A stretch of 64,000 nt of DNA from Falsirhodobacter flavus (GTDB taxonomy: Bacteria > Pseudomonadota > Alphaproteobacteria > Rhodobacterales > Rhodobacteraceae), in contig JARWBI010000001.1 of assembly GCA_029846755.1 (NCBI GenBank), positions 682,001-746,000 on the forward strand, in the 5' to 3' direction. A program made the position numbers and the translations under genes. Below, piece by piece: positions 55,398 through 63,722 of this stretch (its first letter is position 1; each line of letters begins with the position of its first letter). The notes beneath the pieces were generated by a model that had not been told where the DNA came from, did not search any database, and saw only the letters and a program-made list of their open reading frames with translations.

Positions 55398-57441
55398 GCA
55401 AACGCTGGACCTTACCGCGCTGACGCTTTGCGCTGAGGCCGAGCCCGTGGTGTTCAACGCTCTCGCGCAGGCACTCCGACCGCCGCCGCGCCTGAAGGTA
55501 TCTGAATGGGCCGAGAAGCACCGCATCGTCTCGGCAGAAAGCGGGTCGCGATATCCCGGTGAATGGCGAAATCACCGCGCGCCGCACCTGATTGACATCA
55601 TGGATGCTCTGGGCCCGGATGATCCGGCCGAGGACGTGGTGGTGGTGGCTTCGGCGCAGGTCGGAAAATCCGAGGTGGGGATCAATTTCACGGGGTTCGT
55701 GGTCGCGCAGGATCCGGGCCCCATGATCATCGTCCTGCCGAGCCACGACGAAAGCATAAAATACGTCCGGACCAAGCTGCAGCCCGCGATCGACGAATCA
55801 CCCGCCCTCCGATCGAGGGTGCTGGACATGACCAGCAAGTCGGAGCGGGGCAGCACCGCGTCGTACAAACGGTTCCGGGGTGGATTCGCGCAGATTACCT
55901 TCGCCGGGTCGTCAAAGGGCCTTCAGATGCTCTCGGCCAAATATACGGTCGGGGACGAAGTCAGCGAATGGCCAGCAGTCGCGGGCGAGCGGGGCGATCC
56001 GGTCGCCCAGCTGAAGGTCCGGACGAAGATCTATGAGCGGGATCGGAAACGCCTCTGGGTATCCACGCCCGCGATCCTCGGCACCTGCCGGATCACGAAC
56101 GATTACGAGCGATCGGACAAGCGCCGCCGCTATGTGCCGTGCCCGCACTGCGGTGAATATCAGATCCTGAAATTCGATCGCTTGAAGTGGGACAGCGATA
56201 CCTGGCCGCACAAGGCGTTCTTCCAGTGCGCCAGCAGCGGCGGATGTGTGATCGATCACCTCGACAAGGAGGCGATGGTTCAGGCAGGGGTCTGGATCGC
56301 GACGGCCGGGGAAGATGGCCCGGGGGATAGCTTTCCGGCCGAGGAACTGGACCACTGGAAGAGCCGGGTCGTTCCGGGCAGGATCCGGGGCTTCCACATC
56401 TGGCAGGCCTATACCCTGTTCTCGACGTGGAATTCGATCGTCGCTGAATGGCTGGAGGCGAAAGGCGGGCACGAACGTCAGCGCGTGTTTACCCAGCAGG
56501 TGCTTGGCGAAGCGTGGGAGGATCGCGGCGATGCGCCGGATGCCGAACGGCTGCACGCCAGCCGCGTGCCGAGCTTCCTGAAGGGGCAGCCCCCCGAGGG
56601 GCCGGTGATCTTCACCGGGGCCACTGACGTTCAAGGCAACCGCCTCGAATGGGCGGTCTACGGCTGGTCTGAAGGCATGACGCGCTGGCTGGTCGATTGG
56701 GGCGTCATCGAAGGCGATCCGAACGATGTCGGCACCTGGGCCGCGCATGACCGGATGATGCAGGAGCGTCGATACTGTCCGGGGGGGTGCGATCCCCTCG
56801 AGGTCGACGCTTGGGCGGTAGACTCCGGCTATGCCAGCCACGCGGTCTACAACTACGTGCGCGGCCGCCCCCGCCTCTTTGCTGTCGATGGCCGGGACGG
56901 CCGGGCCGAACCTTTCATAGGCGCGCCGAAGAAGCGGGAAGTGCGCTGGAACGGTAAAACCATCCCGAATGGGGTGATGCTTTGGCCCGTCGGTTCCTTC
57001 GCGCTGAAATCGGACCTGTACTCCGCCATCCGGCGAACGATCGCGGGACCGGACAAAGAAACCGGGCAATGGTCGGCAGGGTCGATCATCCTCCCGGGAG
57101 ATATGGGGCTTGGATACGCCGAGCAGCTGACCTCAGAGCATCTGATGGCGGTCGAAGCGAAGTCCGGCGTCGTCACCTACCGCTGGGATAAGCTTACCGG
57201 CAGGCCCAACGAAGGCCTCGATATCGCCTGTTATGCGCGAGCCATGGCCTATCACCTTCGCCTGGATCGCCTGACGGCAGATATGTGGAAGGCGCTCCGC
57301 CTCGAGCGGTGCGTTGTCACCCAGCCGGAAGCACAACCCGACCTGTTTTCGGTCAGCGTGGCTGCACCGGCCGAGCTGCCTCAGGCATCGCCTAAACCTG
57401 CTGCACCGATGGTGCGGCGCTCTCGCGGAAAGATCAGCTGA
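55387..57441 (+). CDS. Phage terminase large subunit (GpA-like)
   Basis: The 684-residue packaging motor resembles lambda GpA. It shows the Walker A-type loop ASAQVGKSE at 88-96, VLPSHDESIKYVRTKLQPAI, a CPHC zinc-type knuckle in RYVPCPHCGEYQILKFDRLK (in part), and a C-terminal nuclease part with TDVQGNRLEWAVYGW. ATG 55387 has GGAGG upstream and overlaps the small-subunit end. Confidence 0.92.
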   Translation: MRPEQTLDLTALTLCAEAEPVVFNALAQALRPPPRLKVSEWAEKHRIVSAESGSRYPGEWRNHRAPHLIDIMDALGPDDPAEDVVVVASAQVGKSEVGINFTGFVVAQDPGPMIIVLPSHDESIKYVRTKLQPAIDESPALRSRVLDMTSKSERGSTASYKRFRGGFAQITFAGSSKGLQMLSAKYTVGDEVSEWPAVAGERGDPVAQLKVRTKIYERDRKRLWVSTPAILGTCRITNDYERSDKRRRYVPCPHCGEYQILKFDRLKWDSDTWPHKAFFQCASSGGCVIDHLDKEAMVQAGVWIATAGEDGPGDSFPAEELDHWKSRVVPGRIRGFHIWQAYTLFSTWNSIVAEWLEAKGGHERQRVFTQQVLGEAWEDRGDAPDAERLHASRVPSFLKGQPPEGPVIFTGATDVQGNRLEWAVYGWSEGMTRWLVDWGVIEGDPNDVGTWAAHDRMMQERRYCPGGCDPLEVDAWAVDSGYASHAVYNYVRGRPRLFAVDGRDGRAEPFIGAPKKREVRWNGKTIPNGVMLWPVGSFALKSDLYSAIRRTIAGPDKETGQWSAGSIILPGDMGLGYAEQLTSEHLMAVEAKSGVVTYRWDKLTGRPNEGLDIACYARAMAYHLRLDRLTADMWKALRLERCVVTQPEAQPDLFSVSVAAPAELPQASPKPAAPMVRRSRGKIS

Positions 57442-57443
57442 AG

Positions 57444-57656
57444 ATGGCACACGTAGATTACGAGGCGCGGCTTGCTTTGGTGCAGGCCGCGATCGAAGCG
57501 CTGCTGCGCGGCGGCCACCAGAGCTACAAGATTGAGGGGCAGGAAGTCACGCGGCTCGACCTGGCATGGCTGAGCAAAGAAGAAGAGCGGCTGGTCGCGA
57601 AGGCAAATCGCGCGCAGCGCCGGGGTGGTGCCTTCCGTCAGGCGGTGCCGCGGTGA
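57444..57656 (+). CDS. gpW-like head-tail joining protein
   Basis: The 70-residue protein matches the gpW family in size and pattern (LALVQAAIEALLRGGHQSYK, EVTRLDLAWLSKEEERLV). In lambda, gpW seals the filled head and makes the tail connector. It starts 3 bp after the large terminase and its stop overlaps the portal start (GTGA). Confidence 0.85.
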   Translation: MAHVDYEARLALVQAAIEALLRGGHQSYKIEGQEVTRLDLAWLSKEEERLVAKANRAQRRGGAFRQAVPR

Positions 57657-59257
57657 AGCCGAAGCTAAAGCTCAACGCTCTCGACCGCGCGATCGGGTTC
57701 TTTAATCCCAGAGCCGCATTGCAAAGGGGGGCCGCACGGGCGTTGCTCGCTGCAGGCGGTGGATACAATGGGGCCCGCCGCGACAAAGCAGCTCTGCAGG
57801 AGTGGAGCGCTTTGGGCGGGACCAGCGCTGACTTCGACACCCTGCCGGATCTGAGCGAGCTCCGGGCGCGGTCCCGGGATCTCGTGCGCAACGACCCGGT
57901 CGCACAGAGCGCGGTCGCGACGAAGGTCGTCAACGTCGTTGGGCCCGGGCATGTGGTCCGTCCGGAGATCGATCGAAAGCGTCTTGGTCTGACCGCCGAG
58001 CAGGCCGAAGCTTGGGAAGAACAGGCGCTGGATATCTTCACCGATTGGGCGTGGAGCACGGATTGCGACATCACCCGGACCCAGACATTCGCCGAGCTCG
58101 AGGATCTGGTCTATCGTTCGCGCCTCCTATCGGGTGACGTATTTGTGGTGCGGCGCTTTAAGAAGCGGAAAGGGCGGATGCTCGCCACTGCCGTTCAGGT
58201 GATCGAGGCAGATCTGCTGTCGAACCCCCACTGGGCGATGGACACGGCTCAGATGGCTGGCGGGATCGAGAAAGACGCCGACGGCGCGCCCGTCGCTTAC
58301 CATTTCGCAGATCGATACCTTCTCGATCGAAACCTTGGCGGCGCGGTCACATGGACGCGCGTTCCAGCCTATGACGGCAATGGCCGCAAGCTCGTGCTGC
58401 ACGTTCATGGAGCGAAATGGCGACCGGATATGACGCGGTATGCTCCGATGCTGTCTCCGGTCATTGAAGCCCTGAAACAGCGGTCGCGGTATTCCGAGGC
58501 CGAACTTATGGCGGCAGTCGTCAGCGCCTGTTTTGCGATCGGGATGAAATCGCCGGATGGTGGCCTGACCGATGGGGTGCTGGAGCTGTTCAGGGGCAAG
58601 GATGACGGCGGTGCCGCACCAGCGTCGAAGGCGATCACCATCACCGAGCCGGGCAAAATCATCGATCTCCTTCCCGATGAAGAGATCCAGAGCTTCGCAC
58701 CGGGTCGCCCCAATCCTCAGTTCTCGCCGTTCATCACCGCGATTGCGCAGGAGATCGGGGCCGGCACGGATCTGCCGCATGAGATACTGATGAAGCAGTT
58801 TCAGGCCAGCTACTCGGCCAGCAAGGCCGCGCTCGAGATTGCTTGGCAGTTCTTTCGGGCCGAGCGCGAACTGCACATCGCGCAGTTTTGCGCGCCGGTC
58901 TACGACGAGGTGATTTCCGAAGCCGTCGCCCGGGGCATCCTGAAAGCACCCGGCTTCTTTTCCGACCCTCTGACGCGTCAGGCATGGTTGGGGCAGGTGT
59001 GGATGGGGCCGTCTCGGCCGACGATCGACCAGACCAAGGATGCCGCCGCTGACGAGAAATATCTCGAAATGGGCGTCACCTCCCTGACGCGTATCGCGGC
59101 AGAACGCTTCGGCGTCGATTACCGGACGGTGAAGGCGCGACGGGCACTGGACGGCAGCGACGAACGCCAGAAGACGGCCGGCGGCACGCAGGCACCCGGC
59201 TCGGCCGCGCCGGCCGAGGACGAAGACACCACCGACACCGACAAGGAGACGAACTGA
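57653..59257 (+). CDS. Phage portal protein (lambda gpB family)
   Basis: The portal forms the dodecamer through which DNA enters the head. The 534-residue protein has family features RDLVRNDPVAQSAVATKVVN, GPGHVVRPEIDRKRLGL, SRLLSGDVFVVRRFKKRK and LPHEILMKQFQASYSASKAA. The GTG at 57653 overlaps the gpW stop and is the likely start; the frame open from 57566 lies in gpW. A variable acidic tail ends it, and the protease start overlaps the stop. Confidence 0.93.
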   Translation: MKPKLKLNALDRAIGFFNPRAALQRGAARALLAAGGGYNGARRDKAALQEWSALGGTSADFDTLPDLSELRARSRDLVRNDPVAQSAVATKVVNVVGPGHVVRPEIDRKRLGLTAEQAEAWEEQALDIFTDWAWSTDCDITRTQTFAELEDLVYRSRLLSGDVFVVRRFKKRKGRMLATAVQVIEADLLSNPHWAMDTAQMAGGIEKDADGAPVAYHFADRYLLDRNLGGAVTWTRVPAYDGNGRKLVLHVHGAKWRPDMTRYAPMLSPVIEALKQRSRYSEAELMAAVVSACFAIGMKSPDGGLTDGVLELFRGKDDGGAAPASKAITITEPGKIIDLLPDEEIQSFAPGRPNPQFSPFITAIAQEIGAGTDLPHEILMKQFQASYSASKAALEIAWQFFRAERELHIAQFCAPVYDEVISEAVARGILKAPGFFSDPLTRQAWLGQVWMGPSRPTIDQTKDAAADEKYLEMGVTSLTRIAAERFGVDYRTVKARRALDGSDERQKTAGGTQAPGSAAPAEDEDTTDTDKETN

Positions 59258-60570
59258 TGCTGGTAGACCGGTCTGCCCGCGTCTGGGCCATGCGCCCGGA
59301 CGATCTGGTGTCGGCGCAGGCTTTACAGCTCCGCGCTGATCGCCGCGAAAGCCCGGAGCGGGCCGTGATTTCCGGGGAGTGGCTGGAAGGTTCGGATTTC
59401 GCGCGGATCGTTGATGGCGTCGCCATCGTGCCGGTCTACGGCCCGCTGATGCGGACGATGAGCTGGTGGAGCTGGTCATACGAGGAAATTGGGCGCGACA
59501 TTGCCTTGGCAGAGGCAGACAGCCGCGTCCATACCATCACCCTGGACATCGATAGCCCGGGTGGCCTGGTTGCTGGGTGCGGCGATCTCGCCGCCGCCAT
59601 CGCATCCTGCTCAAAGCCAATCCACGCCTTTGTGGGCGGCTCAGCTGCCTCGGCCGCTTACTGGATCGCCAGCTCTTGCCAGTCGATCACGCTTGGATCT
59701 GGCGCGATCGTTGGCTCGATCGGCACTGTCATCGAATACGTCGATCTCGAGCCGTATTTCGAGAAGCTGGGCGCGCGCATCATCCGTGTGGTCGCCGAGC
59801 AATCCCCGAACAAGCGCCTCGATCCGGAAAGCGATGAAGGCAAGGCCGAGATGCAGGCGCTGGTCGACGCATCCGGTGCCGAATTTGTGGCCGGTGTCGC
59901 GGCTGGGCGCGGTGTGACGGACGCCGATGTCCTCGCGAACTTCGGCCAAGGGATGATTTTCGAGGGGAACGAAGCGATCCGCCGCGGCATGGCCGATGGG
60001 CGTGGAACGCTTGATGCAACAGTCGCGGGGCTTGCGGGCCGCGATCCATCCTTCCACGCGGCCCCCGCAGCCGCAGCACAGGAGAAACCCATGGATTGGG
60101 CTTCCATCACCTTGGCCACGCTGCGCGAAAACCGGGCCGATCTGGTTACCGAGCTGCTGGCCACCGCGTCGAGCGATGCAATCTCCGCAGCCGTCACGGC
60201 TGAGCGTGATCGTATCCTCGGTATCGACGACGTTGCTGTCGCTGGCCACGATGATCTGGTCTCGAAGGCGAAAGCCGACGGCAAGACGACCCCCGAGCAG
60301 CTCGCGCTGCAGATCCTGAAGGCTGAAAAGGCCGCTGGTGGCCGCGAGATCGAGGCCCGCGAGAAGGCCGAAGAAGAGACCAAGGTTCCGCCCGCGCCGC
60401 CGCGCACCGAAACCTCGAGCAGCGCCGGCGATTCGATCGAAGACAAAGCAAAAGCGGCCTGGGAAAAGGACGGCGCGCTGCGGTCCGAATTCGGCGGCGA
60501 TTTTGCGGCATACCTGGCCTTCGAGAAGGCCAATGCCAGTGGCCACGCGCGCATCAAGCGCTCGGCCTGA
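59257..60570 (+). CDS. S49 head maturation protease fused to scaffold region
   Basis: The 437-residue protein has an S49 peptidase part (residues 40-260) with the Ser nucleophile in GGSAASAAYWIASS (near residue 132), TLDIDSPGGLV, and QSPNKRLDP with the likely catalytic Lys186. A helical, acidic C-terminal region follows. In lambda, protein C has this order with scaffold Nu3 nested in its 3' part. The ATG overlaps the portal stop (TGATG). Confidence 0.9.
   Translation: MLVDRSARVWAMRPDDLVSAQALQLRADRRESPERAVISGEWLEGSDFARIVDGVAIVPVYGPLMRTMSWWSWSYEEIGRDIALAEADSRVHTITLDIDSPGGLVAGCGDLAAAIASCSKPIHAFVGGSAASAAYWIASSCQSITLGSGAIVGSIGTVIEYVDLEPYFEKLGARIIRVVAEQSPNKRLDPESDEGKAEMQALVDASGAEFVAGVAAGRGVTDADVLANFGQGMIFEGNEAIRRGMADGRGTLDATVAGLAGRDPSFHAAPAAAAQEKPMDWASITLATLRENRADLVTELLATASSDAISAAVTAERDRILGIDDVAVAGHDDLVSKAKADGKTTPEQLALQILKAEKAAGGREIEAREKAEEETKVPPAPPRTETSSSAGDSIEDKAKAAWEKDGALRSEFGGDFAAYLAFEKANASGHARIKRSA
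60091..60570 (+). CDS. Nested in-frame scaffold protein (Nu3-like)
   Basis: Codon 279 of the protease is ATG, preceded by AGGAG (60080-60084) with a 6-nt gap. The 159-residue product from here (MDWASITLATLRENRADLVT onward) is helical and charged, with alanine- and lysine-rich stretches, as expected for a capsid scaffold. It shares the protease frame and stop. Translation from this start is inferred. Confidence 0.6.
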   Translation: MDWASITLATLRENRADLVTELLATASSDAISAAVTAERDRILGIDDVAVAGHDDLVSKAKADGKTTPEQLALQILKAEKAAGGREIEAREKAEEETKVPPAPPRTETSSSAGDSIEDKAKAAWEKDGALRSEFGGDFAAYLAFEKANASGHARIKRSA

Positions 60571-60598
60571 TCCCTCTTATCCATAACGGAGAAGCTCC

Positions 60599-61024
60599 AT
60601 GCCTACGCTCGCCGTAGCTACCCCCCGGGTTTTCCAGCTCGGGGATCTCGAGGATTACCCGGTCATCGCCGGCGACATCATCTATCAAGGTGCCGCTGTC
60701 GGCGAGAATGGTGCGGGCTATTCCCGCCCCCTCGTTGCGGGGGACGTGTTCCAGGGCTTCGCGCTGGACACCTGCGACAATGCGAACGGCTCGGCCGGTG
60801 ATCTTCGCGTCCATGTCCGCAAGAAAGGTAATGTCGTGTTGCCGATCACGGGCATCGCCCTGACGGCCAACGACCGCGCGCCGGTCTATGCCTCCGATGA
60901 CAATACCTTCACCCTGACGGCCACCGGCAACTCTCTCATCGGCTATGTCAGCCGGTGGAACGGAACCGGCTCGGCTGTCGTCGAATTCGACGCCGCTCTC
61001 GCGCGCGCCGCTCTGCAAGCCTGA
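60599..61024 (+). CDS. Phage head decoration/cement protein
   Basis: The 141-residue protein begins MPTLAVATPRVFQLGDLEDY and continues FQGFALDTCDN, the pattern of DUF2190-like cement proteins that brace the capsid shell. It lies directly before the major capsid gene, as head-decoration genes do. GGAGAAG precedes the ATG. The exact family is not certain. Confidence 0.75.
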   Translation: MPTLAVATPRVFQLGDLEDYPVIAGDIIYQGAAVGENGAGYSRPLVAGDVFQGFALDTCDNANGSAGDLRVHVRKKGNVVLPITGIALTANDRAPVYASDDNTFTLTATGNSLIGYVSRWNGTGSAVVEFDAALARAALQA

Positions 61025-61035
61025 GAGGAACCATC

Positions 61036-61971
61036 ATGAAGATCACGTCGCGCGCCATCATCGGGCGGTTCTACAACCGGCTCGAAATCATGACCACGGC
61101 CAGCTGGGTCGGCAACATTTCGATGTATTTCGAATCCGATCAGGAGTCGGAGACCTATGCATGGCTGGGCATGGCCCCGGCGATGCGTGAATGGGTCGGC
61201 GGTCGCCATGCCAAGGGCTTCCGCGAAAACGGCGTCACCATTCTGAACAAGAAGTTCGAGGCCACCCTTGAAGTCCCGGTGGACTGGATGCGCCGCGACA
61301 AGACCGGGCAGATCCAAGTCCGGATCGACGAAATGGCTGGCCGCACCGTCACGCACTGGCAGAAGCTGCTTTCGACGCTCATTGCGAACGCCGAAAGCGC
61401 GGTGGGCTATGATGGGCAATACTTCTTTGATACCGACCACAGCGAAGGCGACAGCGGCACGCAGTCGAACAGCATCACGGTCGATATCTCCGAAGTCCCG
61501 GCCACCCTGCACGGCACCACCACCATGCCGTCGACGCAGGAAATCCGCGCGATGGTCATGGCCGGCGTCACGCAGATCCTTGGCTTCAAGGATGACCAGG
61601 GCGAGCCGATGAGCGAAATGGCCCGGTCGTTCCTGGTGATGGTGCCGCTCACCTGGTTTACCGCGGCGGCTGCCGCGCTTGGCAGCCCGGTCATCGGCGG
61701 CGACACCAACACCATTCTGACGCTCGACGGCTATACGTTCGAGCTCGCGATCAACCCGCGCCTGACCTGGACGGATAAGCTGGCCGTCTTCCGCGCCGAT
61801 GGAGCGACCAAGCCTTTCATCCGTCAGGAAGAAGAAGGCGTGAAGGTTTCCGCCGTTGCCGAGGGATCGGAGCTCGAGTTCAACGAGGATGTTCACCGCT
61901 ATGGCGTGAAGGCCCTCCGCAACGTCGGCTACGGCTACTGGCAGCACGCCTGCCTCGTGAAGGCGGTATGA
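61036..61971 (+). CDS. Mu gpT-like major capsid protein
   Basis: The 311-residue protein resembles the Mu-like major head subunit gpT rather than lambda gpE: ITSRAIIGRFYNRLEIMT, YAWLGMAPAMREWVGGRHAK, GKGFRENGVTILNKKFEATL-type, and the C-terminal WTDKLAVFRADG and HACLVKAV. ATG 61036 with GAGAGG upstream is the start; the open frame from 60955 is shadow of the decoration gene. It builds the capsid shell. Confidence 0.88.
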   Translation: MKITSRAIIGRFYNRLEIMTTASWVGNISMYFESDQESETYAWLGMAPAMREWVGGRHAKGFRENGVTILNKKFEATLEVPVDWMRRDKTGQIQVRIDEMAGRTVTHWQKLLSTLIANAESAVGYDGQYFFDTDHSEGDSGTQSNSITVDISEVPATLHGTTTMPSTQEIRAMVMAGVTQILGFKDDQGEPMSEMARSFLVMVPLTWFTAAAAALGSPVIGGDTNTILTLDGYTFELAINPRLTWTDKLAVFRADGATKPFIRQEEEGVKVSAVAEGSELEFNEDVHRYGVKALRNVGYGYWQHACLVKAV

Positions 61972-62357
61972 TCATGATCGACGTTCGCGTGATCGCGCCG
62001 ATGGGCGCGACGATCCGGGGGCCGGCGAGGCTTCGCCTGACCCCGGACCAGCACAGCCGTCGCAGTGCCATCCTTGGCAAGGCCAAGCGCAGTGGTCTGT
62101 ATGATCTCGACGGGGATGGTGAAATCACCCTCAAGCACGGTGAGACGCTGGGGATTGACGATGCCCGGCGGCTGAACCGCTCGCTGTTCGAGGAAGTCGA
62201 GACCGAGGAGCAGGCAGCTGCGCGGCTGAGAGCCGAGGAAGAGGCAGAAGCCGCGCGTAAACAGGCGATCATCGCTGGCGGTACGGGTGGGCAGGGCGGA
62301 CCTGTGGGTGGTGATGGGCAGGGCGGGCCAGTGGCCACCGGCGGGCTCGGCGTATGA
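61968..62357 (+). CDS. Phage head-completion protein, glycine-rich tail
   Basis: The 129-residue protein has no sure family. It has an EF-hand-like loop at 46-57 (DLDGDGEITLKH; the last position lacks the usual Glu), a helical acidic part (TEEQAAARLRAEEEAEAARK) and a glycine-rich C-terminus (GGTGGQGGPVGGDGQGG). It sits where head-tail adaptors lie. The start overlaps the capsid stop (ATGA); an ATG at 61974 is an alternative. Confidence 0.6.
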   Translation: MIMIDVRVIAPMGATIRGPARLRLTPDQHSRRSAILGKAKRSGLYDLDGDGEITLKHGETLGIDDARRLNRSLFEEVETEEQAAARLRAEEEAEAARKQAIIAGGTGGQGGPVGGDGQGGPVATGGLGV

Positions 62358-62665
62358 TCGACTTTGCCGCCGACACCGCCGCCATCTTCGCGGGACCGTT
62401 GGCGGCACCTGTCCTCTACCTGCCCAAGGTGGGGGAGGTCCTGCACATCAGGGCGATTGTCACCGCTCCGGACGATACCATCAGCTTCGGATCGTCCACG
62501 GTTTCCGCTGCAACCACGGTGTTCATGATCCAGACGGCGGATCTGGCAAATCCGGCAGCTGAAGACCGAATTCGCCACAACGACGTGGAATACGTGGTTC
62601 AGGGCGTTCCTCGTCGTGACAGCCGCCGGCTGCGCTGGATGATCAACACAAGGCCAGCCCGATGA
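62354..62665 (+). CDS. Head-tail adaptor protein
   Basis: The 103-residue protein (LYLPKVGEVLHIRAIVTAPD, ANPAAEDRIRHNDVEYVVQG, PRRDSRRLRWMINTR) has the beta-rich pattern and place of phage head-tail joining proteins. It is coupled to both neighbours by 4-bp overlaps. The identification rests on order more than motifs. Confidence 0.6.
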   Translation: MIDFAADTAAIFAGPLAAPVLYLPKVGEVLHIRAIVTAPDDTISFGSSTVSAATTVFMIQTADLANPAAEDRIRHNDVEYVVQGVPRRDSRRLRWMINTRPAR

Positions 62666-63291
62666 GAGTGCGGGCGTTTTTCGGCGCGGATCTCGAGGCT
62701 CTCCTGGCACAGGAATATGCGGCGGGCGAACGCGCGGTCACCACGGCCATGCGCGGGGCGCAGGAAAAGCTCAAGGCTAACTGGCGGGGACAGGTGACAA
62801 GCGCCGGGTTGACCCAGCGGCTAGCCAATACCGTGCGCGGGGCGACATACCCGAAGGGCACCGTCAGCATGAATGCTGCCTCCCTGGTATTTACCCGCGC
62901 ACCGAAGATTTTGGCTGCCCATGAGACCGGGCCGGTGATCCGTTCGAACGACGGGTTTTGGCTGGCGATCCCCACCTCTGCCGCAGGTAACGGCAGGAGG
63001 GGGAGGAAGCTGACCCCGGGGGAGTGGGAAGCCCGCACCGGCCGTCGTTTGCGGTTCGTTTATCACGGTGGGCGAATTGCCTATCTGGTCGCGGACGATG
63101 TCCGCCTGTCGAAGCGTGGCGTCGCCGGCAGGGCTCGCGCGCGGCAAGGCCGCGTCGGGCAGCCGTCCATCGTCGTGTTCACCCTGCTGCCGCAGGTTCG
63201 TCTGAAAAAGAAGCTGAGCCTGATGGCTGCCGCCGACCAGGTTGCGACGCAGATCCCAGCCGATATCGCCGCCGCATGGCCGGAGACATGA
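62662..63291 (+). CDS. DUF6441-like phage tail-connection protein
   Basis: The 209-residue protein resembles the DUF6441 group found in rhodobacter phages: RVRAFFGADLEALLAQEYAA, RGATYPKGTVSMNAASLVFT, DGFWLAIPTSAAGNGRRGRK and RLRFVYHGGRIAYLVADD. It is probably a tail-completion or connector protein. Function is not established. Confidence 0.65.
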   Translation: MRVRAFFGADLEALLAQEYAAGERAVTTAMRGAQEKLKANWRGQVTSAGLTQRLANTVRGATYPKGTVSMNAASLVFTRAPKILAAHETGPVIRSNDGFWLAIPTSAAGNGRRGRKLTPGEWEARTGRRLRFVYHGGRIAYLVADDVRLSKRGVAGRARARQGRVGQPSIVVFTLLPQVRLKKKLSLMAAADQVATQIPADIAAAWPET

Positions 63292-63710
63292 TGCCCAGCA
63301 CCGCTGAGACGGCCCTTCAAGCGCTTTACTCGCGCCTGTCCCTAATCCCGGTTCTGGTAATGCGTAACGAGGCTCTCGGGTTCGATGTGCCCGCCACGGG
63401 CGCTTTGAACCTGCGCGACGGCGATCCGGGCGAGCCAGACGTGACCTTGTCGCCGCTGCGCTACCATTTCGAGCATCTCGCAGAGTTGGAGGTGTTCGCC
63501 GAAGGGCCGGACGCCGATGACATCTTCGACGCCCTGAAAATCTCGGTCGGGGAGGCGCTGCTGGCAGACCGCACGCTGGGTGGCACGGTTGACTGGCTGG
63601 AAACGGCAGCTCCGGCACCGGAGGACCTTCCCATCCTGGGCGCCGATACGGTCAAGGCAGCGGTCATCCCGATCCGTCTCTTCTACGTCACCCCTGACCC
63701 ACTGATCTGA
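63288..63710 (+). CDS. Phage tail terminator-like protein
   Basis: The 140-residue protein (STAETALQALYSRLSLIPVL, RYHFEHLAELEVFAEGPD, LGGTVDWLETAAPAPEDL) has the size, place and pattern of minor tail/terminator proteins that cap the tail before head joining. ATG 63288 overlaps the previous stop; ATG 63291 directly follows it. Confidence 0.7.
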   Translation: MMPSTAETALQALYSRLSLIPVLVMRNEALGFDVPATGALNLRDGDPGEPDVTLSPLRYHFEHLAELEVFAEGPDADDIFDALKISVGEALLADRTLGGTVDWLETAAPAPEDLPILGADTVKAAVIPIRLFYVTPDPLI

Positions 63711-63722
63711 AAGGAGCCCGTA

